Origin: a virus
DNA length: 64,000 bases
IMG/VR virus record: IMGVR_UViG_3300032820_000003
Coordinates: 1 to 64,000 of that record
Reading direction: 5' to 3' (one strand)
Shown piece by piece: positions 40,066 through 48,096 of this stretch. Both the position numbers and the translations under genes were made by a program. Within the stretch, counting starts at the first letter, position 1. Every line of letters starts with the position of its first letter. The notes below the pieces were generated by a model. That model saw nothing but the letters and a program-made list of their open reading frames with translations, was not told the DNA's origin and made no database searches.

Positions 40066-40275
40066 TTAATCGTCTATTGGGGGTACTTCTCCAGCCGATA
40101 GACGTAATATATCGTTTCTAAAGTCATATAAAGGAACTTGAACCAGTTTTTTAAACTTTTCACATTGTGTTCCTTCAGGTAATGAAGCTTCAACTAAGTC
40201 TAAAACTTTACCTACCATACGTGAATGTCTTGCCACGATAAATTCTTGTTCTTTTGTTACATTTAAATCTGCCAT
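40066..40275 (-). CDS. Hypothetical small helical protein
   Basis: A 69-residue helical protein with FIVARHSRMVGKVLDLVEAS and a CEKFKKL motif. AAAGAGG precedes the ATG. It lies between a head gene and the scaffold. No family recognised. Confidence 0.6.
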   Translation of the reverse strand: MADLNVTKEQEFIVARHSRMVGKVLDLVEASLPEGTQCEKFKKLVQVPLYDFRNDILRLSAGEVPPIDD

Positions 40276-40290
40276 TCTTTTCTAACCTCT

Positions 40291-40779
40291 TTATACTTTT
40301 GTTTTAAAAGTAGTACTAACTAATTCTTTGACAATATTATTCTCAGAAAACCATTTATCTGCTACGGTTTGTAGGATTGGATTCCCTTGTACCGCAGGAA
40401 TAGTATCTACTATTGCCCAATTTCCATCAGGCATTAAAACTGGTTTCTGATTTTTATATGTTCGTCTATGTTTTCTAACAGTCGTATTTCTACTCCCGGT
40501 TTTTCTTCTATGCCGTTTTACATTCTGTACATATGTTCCTGACACAGGTTCGGCGGGCCTTCCATTAGTCAATAAATCCATGTCAGGATGGTTGTAACCA
40601 TAGTTTATCCCATCATTTGTTTTATTAATAAATTCAGACGCTCGTATATTTCGTTGTGTGTCTGAAGGAATGGAAGAATTTGCTATCCATTGATTCGTTT
40701 CTCTAATAGCTTTATCAGTTAGTTTCTCTATAGCTTTTTCCATAGCCAATCTAGCTATTTTTGCTTTAATATTAGCCAT
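40291..40779 (-). CDS. Probable head or head-tail structural protein
   Basis: A 162-residue protein with a helical N-terminus, then RPAEPVSGTYVQNVKRHRRK (about 74-93), basic Lys/Arg stretches and a helical end. It resembles small neck or completion proteins by size, charge and position only. A TAGTATAATT element lies upstream. Confidence 0.55.
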   Translation of the reverse strand: MANIKAKIARLAMEKAIEKLTDKAIRETNQWIANSSIPSDTQRNIRASEFINKTNDGINYGYNHPDMDLLTNGRPAEPVSGTYVQNVKRHRRKTGSRNTTVRKHRRTYKNQKPVLMPDGNWAIVDTIPAVQGNPILQTVADKWFSENNIVKELVSTTFKTKV

Positions 40780-40804
40780 AAAGTACCTATCCCCCCTATA
40801 ATAT

Positions 40805-40814
40805 AATTATACTA
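40805..40814 (-). promoter_or_regulatory. TAGTATAATT promoter element
   Basis: The minus strand reads TACTTAGTATAATTATATTATAGG, immediately upstream of the 162-residue gene. Confidence 0.45.
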
Positions 40815-40837
40815 AGTAAAACGAAATTTCCTGTTAT

Positions 40838-42136
40838 TTAATTATTAACCCATAATTCAGGCAATACGTCTACGAATTTATCGCCACTATTATCATATCT
40901 ATTCAAATATAATACCTCTTTACCTATACATCCATACTGTGGATGCCAGTATGTAGCTATTTGTTTAGGACGAGTAATTGCAGTTAATCTCTGTAATGCA
41001 AACTCATCTCCCCCCTTCATTGTTCCACAGATATGTATTTCACCTGTTCCTATATCAATCTCATCTACTCGATGAAAATGACCTATCATAACAGAATCAA
41101 AATTGTCAGGAAGATTCCCTGCTACTCCAAGTTCCTCTCTCAAGGCTCGTTGGTATTCAAATACAGAACGCATCTTTGTAATATTATTCTGAATAGCTGT
41201 TCCTGATCCTGCTCCCGAAATAGCATCTCCATGCATTATTAAGACTTTTCGATCATATACATCAAATGTTGTTGCATAACTCTTTGGTATATGAAATTTT
41301 ATATTCTTCTGATCTCGACAGAAAGTTGCTACCCATTGATACAACATGTAATCCCAATCCATAAACTTGTCTTTCATTGGAGGTTTCCTAGTCATACGAC
41401 CATGATTACCTACAACACATGGTACTTCAATTTCGGAAAAGTGTGGGGCAAAAAACATTAAGGCTTGGGCTATTAAATTAGCCCCTCTAATCATCTGTCC
41501 CATACAGTTATCAATATTAGTACGGGCTAACTCTTCATGGATATCTCCACTAATCATATCTCCTAACATAGGAATAATCAACTTATTAATTGGAGATGCT
41601 TTACGCCTTAACTCTACTAATTGTAATAATTGATTGGCCCATCCATATAATCGTTCATTAAAAATATCAATATTATATTCATTTAATCCGACCATTTGGT
41701 CGATTTCAACTTTATCCCCAACATGAGTGTCCGATAACGGAGCGACCATAGTCTGCTCCCTGCCCTGTCCCGAAACCTTTTTAGGTTTAGGAATCGCCAC
41801 AGAACGAATTGCGGGAGCAAGAGTCCGTATCGAATCCTCAAACACTTCATTTTTAACTTGATTTTTAATTGATTGTTCATATAGTTTCTTCCAATAAACT
41901 GCTTCTGTCTTAAACGTTTGAAGTTTTTTATCTAATTTAATCCTATCTGAACCATCTAAATCATGTACTGCGTCAGCGATTTCTTCTGAAAAGATTTCCC
42001 TGTCGTACCACCTTTGAACTGTTGTTCGATGTACTTCCACTCCATACTCCTCCGCTAACCACCTCGTTATTCCCGTCCATGTCTGTCCTAGTTGTCTCTT
42101 TCTTACGATTTCTGATCTTGCCTGTTCTGGAATCAT
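40838..42136 (-). CDS. Metallophosphoesterase with N-terminal HTH
   Basis: A 432-residue protein. The N-terminus (about 1-60) has an HTH-like part, RWLAEEYGVEVHRTTVQRWY. Residues 145 onward carry the calcineurin-like phosphoesterase motifs PLSDTHVGD, MLGDMISGDIH, VVGNHGRM, LIMHGDAISG and MIGHFHR, which bind two metals. Phages use related proteins as nucleases or phosphatases. It lies inside the packaging/head block, unusual for such an enzyme. TTAGGAGG precedes the ATG. Confidence 0.75.
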   Translation of the reverse strand: MIPEQARSEIVRKRQLGQTWTGITRWLAEEYGVEVHRTTVQRWYDREIFSEEIADAVHDLDGSDRIKLDKKLQTFKTEAVYWKKLYEQSIKNQVKNEVFEDSIRTLAPAIRSVAIPKPKKVSGQGREQTMVAPLSDTHVGDKVEIDQMVGLNEYNIDIFNERLYGWANQLLQLVELRRKASPINKLIIPMLGDMISGDIHEELARTNIDNCMGQMIRGANLIAQALMFFAPHFSEIEVPCVVGNHGRMTRKPPMKDKFMDWDYMLYQWVATFCRDQKNIKFHIPKSYATTFDVYDRKVLIMHGDAISGAGSGTAIQNNITKMRSVFEYQRALREELGVAGNLPDNFDSVMIGHFHRVDEIDIGTGEIHICGTMKGGDEFALQRLTAITRPKQIATYWHPQYGCIGKEVLYLNRYDNSGDKFVDVLPELWVNN

Positions 42137-42251
42137 AATCCCTCCTAATCTCTAAATAAATAATTTTTCCACATATCACACAGAGTAAATCCTTATCTGA
42201 ATTTAAATACATAGCCCCTTCACATTTGGGGCATAATTTATGAGTTATCAT
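41973..42251 (-). CDS. Zinc-ribbon protein overlapping phosphoesterase gene
   Basis: A 92-residue frame starting MITHKLCPKCEGAMYLNSDK with CVICG near 24, a standard four-Cys ribbon in the first third. The frame then continues 164 bases out of frame into the phosphoesterase gene. The first 35 residues look real; the Ser/Asn/Arg-rich tail is probably constrained only by the overlapping gene. Weak ribosome-binding site. Confidence 0.5.
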   Translation of the reverse strand: MITHKLCPKCEGAMYLNSDKDLLCVICGKIIYLEIRRDYDSRTGKIRNRKKETTRTDMDGNNEVVSGGVWSGSTSNNSSKVVRQGNLFRRNR

Positions 42252-42858
42252 CTTCTAAGAGATGCATAATCTTCTGTATGTTTGTTGTACGACCATGATA
42301 CGCCTCTTCCATTAGGTTGTCAAGGTCTTTCATTAATGATACTATCTCTGCTGATGGATCAACACTATCCGATACCGCTGATTCTCTAGAGCGTCTATCT
42401 TTCTGTTCTCCATCTTTAATTTGTTCTACTTGCATTACGTACTCTTGTTCAGCTTCCGCAGCTGTATTATCCATTTCAGATGGAAACTCTGATACTTTAG
42501 GAGTATCGTTTTCCATATGTCGTTGATCTAGTGCTTTTTTAAGAGTCTCATATTTCTTTTCAACCTTCTTCTTTTTCTTGTTACCCCCACCATAAGTCGG
42601 TGTAAAGAATCCTGAATCAGTTGAGGTTGCTACAGCCCCACCAAATCCTCCGCCATCGCCTCCATTCTCTTTTTGGAGGTCTGCTGTATCTTCATTCCAC
42701 GATTGCTGTAGTGTATCGACATCCGTTAAAAGCATCTGCTGTTGTTCAGTAGATAAAAGTATTTTTGTTTTATGGAAGAGGTCTAAAAATTCCATATAGC
42801 CTTTCTTTTCAAAAACTTTTAAAAGACCTTTATACGCTCGTTCTTGTATTTTATCCAT
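42238..42858 (-). CDS. Hypothetical virion-cluster protein
   Basis: A 206-residue protein, helical ends, with a Gly-rich (DGGGFGGAVAT) and Lys-rich (GGGNKKKKKVEKK) middle. It overlaps the metallopeptidase stop by one base. Possibly an assembly factor by position. Confidence 0.6.
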   Translation of the reverse strand: MDKIQERAYKGLLKVFEKKGYMEFLDLFHKTKILLSTEQQQMLLTDVDTLQQSWNEDTADLQKENGGDGGGFGGAVATSTDSGFFTPTYGGGNKKKKKVEKKYETLKKALDQRHMENDTPKVSEFPSEMDNTAAEAEQEYVMQVEQIKDGEQKDRRSRESAVSDSVDPSAEIVSLMKDLDNLMEEAYHGRTTNIQKIMHLLEDDNS

Positions 42859-45212
42859 TAATCACGCTCCCCGTAAAGTAACCATTTAAAATCTGTATCA
42901 TCAGGAACAGTCTTAAATGTCTCTTTATTATACTTGATATAATCCTCTGGGTCAATAGTAACAGGTGGTCTACGTCCACCAATTTCAAATTGTTTTAGTT
43001 CCCCGTTCTCAAAAGCGTCTAGATTTATTTTACCATGAAACCTATTCCATGAATTAGCTTTTAATCCAGCCGCTACTTCTCGATTTCCTGACGCTTTAGA
43101 TTGAGCCTTTACCGTCTCATTACTATTAGCATGTGTTCCGATTGCCATATAATGAAGGAAATCTTTCATAACAGCCTCATGATCATCAGTATGTAATAAA
43201 TTCAGAATCTCTTTACGAGCAGCTTTAGGACTATCATTATTCTTTGCTAATGCCCATCGAGCAAAAGTCGGCATGACATGCCCATAACCTACATAAGAAG
43301 TTAAATGTTCTAGATTAGCGGCTTCTTCTCTTGAAGCTGCTTTAATATCATTCCCATACCGATTAGATAGTATAATATGGGATACTGCTTCTGTCGGAGC
43401 CTCGTCCATAAAGACTTCAAAATGTTTAGTATCAAACTTCATCTCCTTATTAGAAGCGTTTGAAAAAGGACTCTTCATACCAAATCTTTTTACGTGTTGA
43501 ATGCCTGTAATATCTCCCTTCATCAAACCCGCCATCCAATGAGAATCCCGTTTCCCCTCTCCATGTGCTGCTGCATGTACCATTTCATGTGTAAGAGTAT
43601 GCATTGCATCAAAAAACAAAGTATCATCATCACCATATAAATCAGCTACCATATAAGGATTCAAAGTAATATGATGGTCACTTGGTGTATAATAACCACC
43701 TAAGTGTTTATCTTCAACTTCTAATTTCATCTGATTCTTTTCCCAATCCATAAATTCCTTAGTAAGAAAAGCAGCTTCCTTATCTTTATCTGGATTAGCT
43801 TTTAAGTAATCATCAATAAAATTTTGCCCCCATTTAGAGTTTTCAAATGTCTCTCTTGCCTTTCTTCGTACCCTACTTTCAAACCTATATTTATTACCTA
43901 TATAATGCGTCTTCCCATCTATGTCTTCATATTCCTCATGATTAAGTTGTACATCCGCTTGCATGTCTATTTCAACCCCATCCACTTTAGGTTTAGAACT
44001 AAATAATTTAATTAATTGCTCAACACCCTCATTCATTAATTTTTCTTGTGCTAGTAGAGCCTGTTCGTGGTCAGAGTGTGCTTTATCCAAAGCACTTTCA
44101 GTTCGTGTTACATCTGGAAAATCTAGTACGGTTTTATTATAAGCTTCCACACTTTCAAATATACTACTCTCTAAATCCTCTAATGAGTTAGCCATACGAT
44201 ATGCACTTGAAAGAGAAGCCTTCTCTGCCTCCTTTATTTTCTCAACTAAGGGTGCTATATGGTCTGCATGATATGTTTTTAATTGGTCAGAAATCTCTTC
44301 AAATTTTCGACCAGCTTCATGATATGCTGGATCAAAATTCGCTCCATCGGGTGTAGGATCACCTATGTAATATAAACCTTTTCTCGGCCCCCGAATAATT
44401 TTAGTTCCTTCAGGGGCTTGACTAACGTCTCGTATTTGAACCTTGTCTTCAGGCATTGGCCCCATTGTAGTGGTATCCCAATCCATTATTGTTCCTGTCT
44501 CAGTATCATCTGGAGAATCATCTACAACAACAGATTGATCAGCTGAAGTCTCAGCATCAGGCTTTTCAATTTCTTCCTCATCCTCACCCGCTTTTAAGAT
44601 AACCTCTAAACCTCGTTGTCGAGCAATATCAATAAACTTAGATAACCAAAAATCGGGCATATCAAATAGATCAACTTGTTTTTGAACGTTCTTTTCTACA
44701 AACTCTGTAGGTTGAGTATTACGTTTCTTTTTCCAATCAATACGTTTTGGGCCAAGTAAACCTCCATGTGTAGGAGGATATGATGGATGATTAGTACTTC
44801 TACCTTGTTGATAGTTCATTAGTTTTTGAACAGCACTTTCTTCCTTGTCATCATCTTCAACCTGTTCATCCCAATAAGCACCACGTTTTAAAGAATCACC
44901 TTGAGGGTTACCAAAGGAAAGGTCTTTATCAAGCTTCCTATTTTTACTGCGGGCGATAGTAGGTTTGGTTCCTTCTTGTTGACCACCTCGGCCCCAACCA
45001 CCCATAGCTTTCTTATAACGAAAACCTTGTTGACGTTCTTCATCAGCATTACCATGTTTATCATCGTCTGTAGAACCACGAGGATTAGTTAGCCATGCTT
45101 TTGTATAGCCTGAAGCGTAAGCAGCTTGAGCAACTTCCTCTGCCTTCTGCTTAGAATCGAATGGGCCTTGCTTACCCCAATACCATTTACCATCCTTTTT
45201 TCGGACTGGCAT
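42858..45212 (-). CDS. Virion-cluster protein with HExxH metallopeptidase domain
   Basis: A 784-residue protein. The N-terminus is MPVRKKDGKWYWGKQGPFDS. The middle has GTKIIRGPRKGLYYIG (about 270), a pattern common in portal-adjacent phage proteins, and a helical stretch. Around residue 535 is TLTHEMVHAAAHGEGK, a zinc metallopeptidase HExxH, with a later acidic EAPTEAVSHI. It directly follows the portal gene, so a head-maturation or delivered protease is plausible; this is inference. Confidence 0.65.
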   Translation of the reverse strand: MPVRKKDGKWYWGKQGPFDSKQKAEEVAQAAYASGYTKAWLTNPRGSTDDDKHGNADEERQQGFRYKKAMGGWGRGGQQEGTKPTIARSKNRKLDKDLSFGNPQGDSLKRGAYWDEQVEDDDKEESAVQKLMNYQQGRSTNHPSYPPTHGGLLGPKRIDWKKKRNTQPTEFVEKNVQKQVDLFDMPDFWLSKFIDIARQRGLEVILKAGEDEEEIEKPDAETSADQSVVVDDSPDDTETGTIMDWDTTTMGPMPEDKVQIRDVSQAPEGTKIIRGPRKGLYYIGDPTPDGANFDPAYHEAGRKFEEISDQLKTYHADHIAPLVEKIKEAEKASLSSAYRMANSLEDLESSIFESVEAYNKTVLDFPDVTRTESALDKAHSDHEQALLAQEKLMNEGVEQLIKLFSSKPKVDGVEIDMQADVQLNHEEYEDIDGKTHYIGNKYRFESRVRRKARETFENSKWGQNFIDDYLKANPDKDKEAAFLTKEFMDWEKNQMKLEVEDKHLGGYYTPSDHHITLNPYMVADLYGDDDTLFFDAMHTLTHEMVHAAAHGEGKRDSHWMAGLMKGDITGIQHVKRFGMKSPFSNASNKEMKFDTKHFEVFMDEAPTEAVSHIILSNRYGNDIKAASREEAANLEHLTSYVGYGHVMPTFARWALAKNNDSPKAARKEILNLLHTDDHEAVMKDFLHYMAIGTHANSNETVKAQSKASGNREVAAGLKANSWNRFHGKINLDAFENGELKQFEIGGRRPPVTIDPEDYIKYNKETFKTVPDDTDFKWLLYGERD

Positions 45213-45213
45213 A

Positions 45214-47187
45214 TTAAATGTCCTCTGTAATATCTATAACAGATGGGGTTTCATCAATTGGTGTCTTAGGTCGTTCAGGTTTAGTATTACTGAAAGTAGC
45301 TTTCTCTACTGATAATACTCCATGCATTCCAAGATCGGCTACATAATCAATACCATTCTGTAAGAACCATAGTTTTGTACCATCAGGACTTATCTGTTTA
45401 ACGACAGGACTAGAAAAACCTTTGTTCATTAAGTCTCCCATCCATGTCTTATTCATTGCCCCACCAACTTCTTTATATCCGAACTGACGATTCTCTGCTT
45501 TCTTGGCTCGTGCCTCTGCATACTCATCAATATCACGTTCTTCATTGGGGGCTTTATCATGCCAGTCAGGAGTTCGTCCTGCGGTTCGTCCTTCAAACTT
45601 TCCATCAGCTTTAAGCATTGCCTGAATAGGGGTTCCTTCTTCGCCACTCGGAGGGGCAGGAAGTCCACCTTCACCTCCACCTTGAGTAGCTGCCATCTGT
45701 TGTTCCTGCATCTGCTGTTGGGCTTGAGCCATTTGATATTGTTGTTCTTGTTGAGCCAACTGCATAGCTTGTTGTTCAGCTTGCATCTGAGCAGCAGGAA
45801 CCATTTCACCGCTAATAATAAATTCGGCATCCTCCATTGGAACACCTTCTTCTTTTAAGGTAAACATAAATCCTAGTTGTGACATAGTTTGCATTACTTG
45901 CGCCCGTTGCTGAATAAAACTGATTTTCGTAGCTTCAGCTTTTTCTTCAGGATTTGGCATCTCCAATGTCCAATCAGTTACACCGAAAGCCTCTAATAAA
46001 GCAGGAACAACCTTTTGATGAATCAATCGTTGATCACTCTCTACTACTCGACTCATAACAACTAATTGTTGGGTTTGTGTTGATAGTCCGCCGAAAGCTT
46101 CAGGTGCGCCTTGCCATGCAGGAGTAACACCCCACATAGCAGCAATTCGTTCTCGTATTTCCTCTCTAACAGGTAAATAGTCCATCTCTTGTAATGTATG
46201 GAATAGCCTTACAAGGTCTACTCGACCCCTCTGACTTCTAGCAGATACGGCTACCATTGGAATAAAGTTAGGATCAATACGAGTTTGGGCTGCGATATGT
46301 TCTCGTTCTCTACGTAAGCTTTCAGGATCATCAGTTGTTACCATGATCATAGAAGCGGGCATTTTCCTCTCAAAGAAATAACGGTATAGATTTTTATCCA
46401 TACCAATTAAAGTTAACCCTTTTTCAAAGATCGTAAGAATCGGACTCCAACCATAAGTTTCTGAAGGAGCGAACTTAGATACGTGGATAACTTCGTGTTC
46501 CAACAAATACAGGTGTTGATTTCTATGATAGTATTTATACATGACTGGTTGCAGTTCTCTCTTACAACCGATTTCTTCACAAGTTCCCGGCCCTTCTGAG
46601 AGTTCTTCTCTGTGGATTGGGCATATAAAATGTGCGTTTTTAGGTAAGCCAGCTGTGTCAAGGTCAAACTCGACAAGGGCTGGATTAAGTCGTCTGATCT
46701 CTTTGACTTTGGATCGGAGGACATCCCCATCACTATAATACTCCTTTGCAATATATAGGAACGCATCATCAATTGAATTCAAATCAAAATGGAATTGTCT
46801 CATAACTTCTTCCAAACTCTGGGAGAAGATATTACAATTCTTCATAAATTTGTCAAGTAAATCTTTTTGTTCAGTATCAGGATCATCAGTTAAAGCTTTC
46901 CACTCTAAGCCCCTCCTAAAAACCTCATTTGTAATATGGTTTAAAGGAGATCGTATTTCCTGTACCGACATAACAATAGTTTGTAAGTCCATAACTAATT
47001 GTTGTCTGTAAGCCATTTGGTGGCGTACCCAAGTATTGACTACGTGATCAAGTCCTATACTTGGAGCCGTTCCAGTCTCTGCACCATTACTAGCTTTCAT
47101 TAACTGCATCATATCAATCTGTTGATTTAGATTAGTTAATTGTTGTGCTAGTTGTGGCACTTCTGGTAAATATTCTGATAATTTCAT
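45214..47187 (-). CDS. Portal protein
   Basis: A 657-residue protein. Portal landmarks are QEIRSPLNHITNEVFRRGLE (about 73-92), the long helical stem region, FAPSETYGWSPILTIFEKGL (about 240) with aromatic anchors, and AAMWGVTPAWQGAPEAFGGL (about 350). The Gln-rich C-terminal tail (MQLAQQEQQYQMAQAQQQMQ) is typical of some portals. A Cys/His insert CPIHREELSEGPGTCEEIGC (about 190-209) suggests a zinc knuckle. Portals form the dodecameric DNA channel of the head. Confidence 0.85.
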   Translation of the reverse strand: MKLSEYLPEVPQLAQQLTNLNQQIDMMQLMKASNGAETGTAPSIGLDHVVNTWVRHQMAYRQQLVMDLQTIVMSVQEIRSPLNHITNEVFRRGLEWKALTDDPDTEQKDLLDKFMKNCNIFSQSLEEVMRQFHFDLNSIDDAFLYIAKEYYSDGDVLRSKVKEIRRLNPALVEFDLDTAGLPKNAHFICPIHREELSEGPGTCEEIGCKRELQPVMYKYYHRNQHLYLLEHEVIHVSKFAPSETYGWSPILTIFEKGLTLIGMDKNLYRYFFERKMPASMIMVTTDDPESLRREREHIAAQTRIDPNFIPMVAVSARSQRGRVDLVRLFHTLQEMDYLPVREEIRERIAAMWGVTPAWQGAPEAFGGLSTQTQQLVVMSRVVESDQRLIHQKVVPALLEAFGVTDWTLEMPNPEEKAEATKISFIQQRAQVMQTMSQLGFMFTLKEEGVPMEDAEFIISGEMVPAAQMQAEQQAMQLAQQEQQYQMAQAQQQMQEQQMAATQGGGEGGLPAPPSGEEGTPIQAMLKADGKFEGRTAGRTPDWHDKAPNEERDIDEYAEARAKKAENRQFGYKEVGGAMNKTWMGDLMNKGFSSPVVKQISPDGTKLWFLQNGIDYVADLGMHGVLSVEKATFSNTKPERPKTPIDETPSVIDITEDI

Positions 47188-47190
47188 TTA

Positions 47191-47631
47191 TTATTCCCTA
47201 CCTAAATTAGTCATATCTTGCATTGATACTAATTTTAGAATTGATTGCATTGCTTTTTCCTTCAATTCATAATCTTCTGAATGAGAGACATCTCTAAGTA
47301 CTTGAGATTTTCTTTCTTCCAAAAGTAAAATTTGTTCATGTAATTTTTGTATCTCCTGATCTTTTTCTAAGATCGTAGCTTCTAGTTCCGCTTCACCCGT
47401 TCCAAAATTAGCGTTTGCTAAAACTCCTGTTCGGGCTGCCTCTTTAACGATTGAGATAAATTCTCCTTCCGTTAATATCTTTACTGCTTCACTATCATCA
47501 TCGATTTCATCTTCAGGCTGTAAAGATTTTAAATCTTCGTGCCATGTATCTAATATACGCCATGTATTTGTAAGATCATCCTTAATTGCTACATATTGTA
47601 CTTCTCTATCTCTTAACATATTCCCTATCAT
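47191..47631 (-). CDS. Coiled-coil protein upstream of portal
   Basis: A 146-residue protein with a conserved-looking first third (VAIKDDLTNTWRILDTWHED) and a coiled-coil centre (ILEKDQEIQKLHEQILLLEE). GGAGAGAAG precedes the ATG. Its place between terminase and portal blocks suggests an assembly role; unproven. Confidence 0.6.
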   Translation of the reverse strand: MIGNMLRDREVQYVAIKDDLTNTWRILDTWHEDLKSLQPEDEIDDDSEAVKILTEGEFISIVKEAARTGVLANANFGTGEAELEATILEKDQEIQKLHEQILLLEERKSQVLRDVSHSEDYELKEKAMQSILKLVSMQDMTNLGRE

Positions 47632-47650
47632 TTTACTTCTCTCCTTAAAT

Positions 47651-47881
47651 CTATTCTAAAGCTGCTGTTAATTTCTGCGGACTAAAGCCCACAATCATTG
47701 TCTCCTTATCAATTACAGTTACTGGTGTAACTCTAAATCCCATTCGTACTAAATCATCTGCATACTCAGGATTTGTTGAAACATTGTATTCTGTAAAATC
47801 GTACTTCCTATCTTTTAACCACATCTTGGTCATAGCACATGGGCCTCAACCATTTGATGTAAAGACGGTTATATTCTTCAT
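47651..47881 (-). CDS. Glutaredoxin-like redoxin with in-frame TGA (candidate selenoprotein)
   Basis: The start is the ATG at 47881 behind a perfect AAGGAGGCGCA. The frame reads MKNITVFTSNG, then TGA at 47846-47848, then GPCAMTKMWL and on to the stop. TGA sits exactly at the first Cys position of a CGPC redoxin site, giving UGPC if read as selenocysteine. Downstream, FRVTPVTVI carries the cis-Pro and GFSPQKLTAALE the usual end of glutaredoxin/NrdH. TGA is an ordinary stop elsewhere in the window. A stem-loop (47816-47832) lies about where a SECIS would be. It would supply electrons to the nearby class II reductase. A Cys-to-stop mutation or read error is the alternative. Confidence 0.7.
47816..47832 (-). 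promoter_or_regulatory. Candidate SECIS stem-loop
   Basis: TGACC pairs with GGTTA (one G-T) around the loop AAGATGT, which starts 19 bases after the in-frame TGA. Bacterial SECIS elements lie in this distance range within the coding frame. The stem is short and the call is tentative. Confidence 0.35.
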
Positions 47882-47988
47882 TGCGCCTCCTTACGTTGTT
47901 TTCTCTCACAAACATAACATAGTCTGCGTTCTTTCTTCACATGTAGTTTAACACCACATTTACATTTTGTCCAGTTTCTTCTAGCCAT
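47878..47988 (-). CDS. 36-aa zinc-ribbon protein
   Basis: ATG at 47988 behind AGAGG. MARRNWTKCKCGVKLH then CYVC gives a CxC/CxxC ribbon with a basic tail. Its stop overlaps the glutaredoxin ATG (ATGA), which couples the two. Confidence 0.55.
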   Translation of the reverse strand: MARRNWTKCKCGVKLHVKKERRLCYVCERKQRKEAQ

Positions 47989-48088
47989 TTAACACCTCTG
48001 ATACAATAGTTCCTACTAAAACTAAGACGGCGATGAGGACTGTTACTTGTATTAACAGCCCCCATAAATCTGAGTTCTTCCAACCCAT
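47981..48088 (-). CDS. 35-aa membrane protein
   Basis: ATG at 48088; one hydrophobic helix (LLIQVTVLIAVLVLVGTIV). Its stop TAG lies within the start region of the 36-residue gene. Ribosome-binding site weak. Function unknown. Confidence 0.45.
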   Translation of the reverse strand: MGWKNSDLWGLLIQVTVLIAVLVLVGTIVSEVLNG

Positions 48089-48096
48089 AATACCAT

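Noticed and set aside
47651-47833. 60-residue redoxin starting at ATG 47833
   Set aside because: This start lacks a ribosome-binding site and drops the redox-site Cys; the upstream ATG with AAGGAGG and in-frame TGA explains the sequence better.
47846-47848. Reading TGA as Trp or another sense codon throughout
   Set aside because: TGA is used as a normal stop at many overlapping gene ends, for example near 29553, 29836 and 34849.
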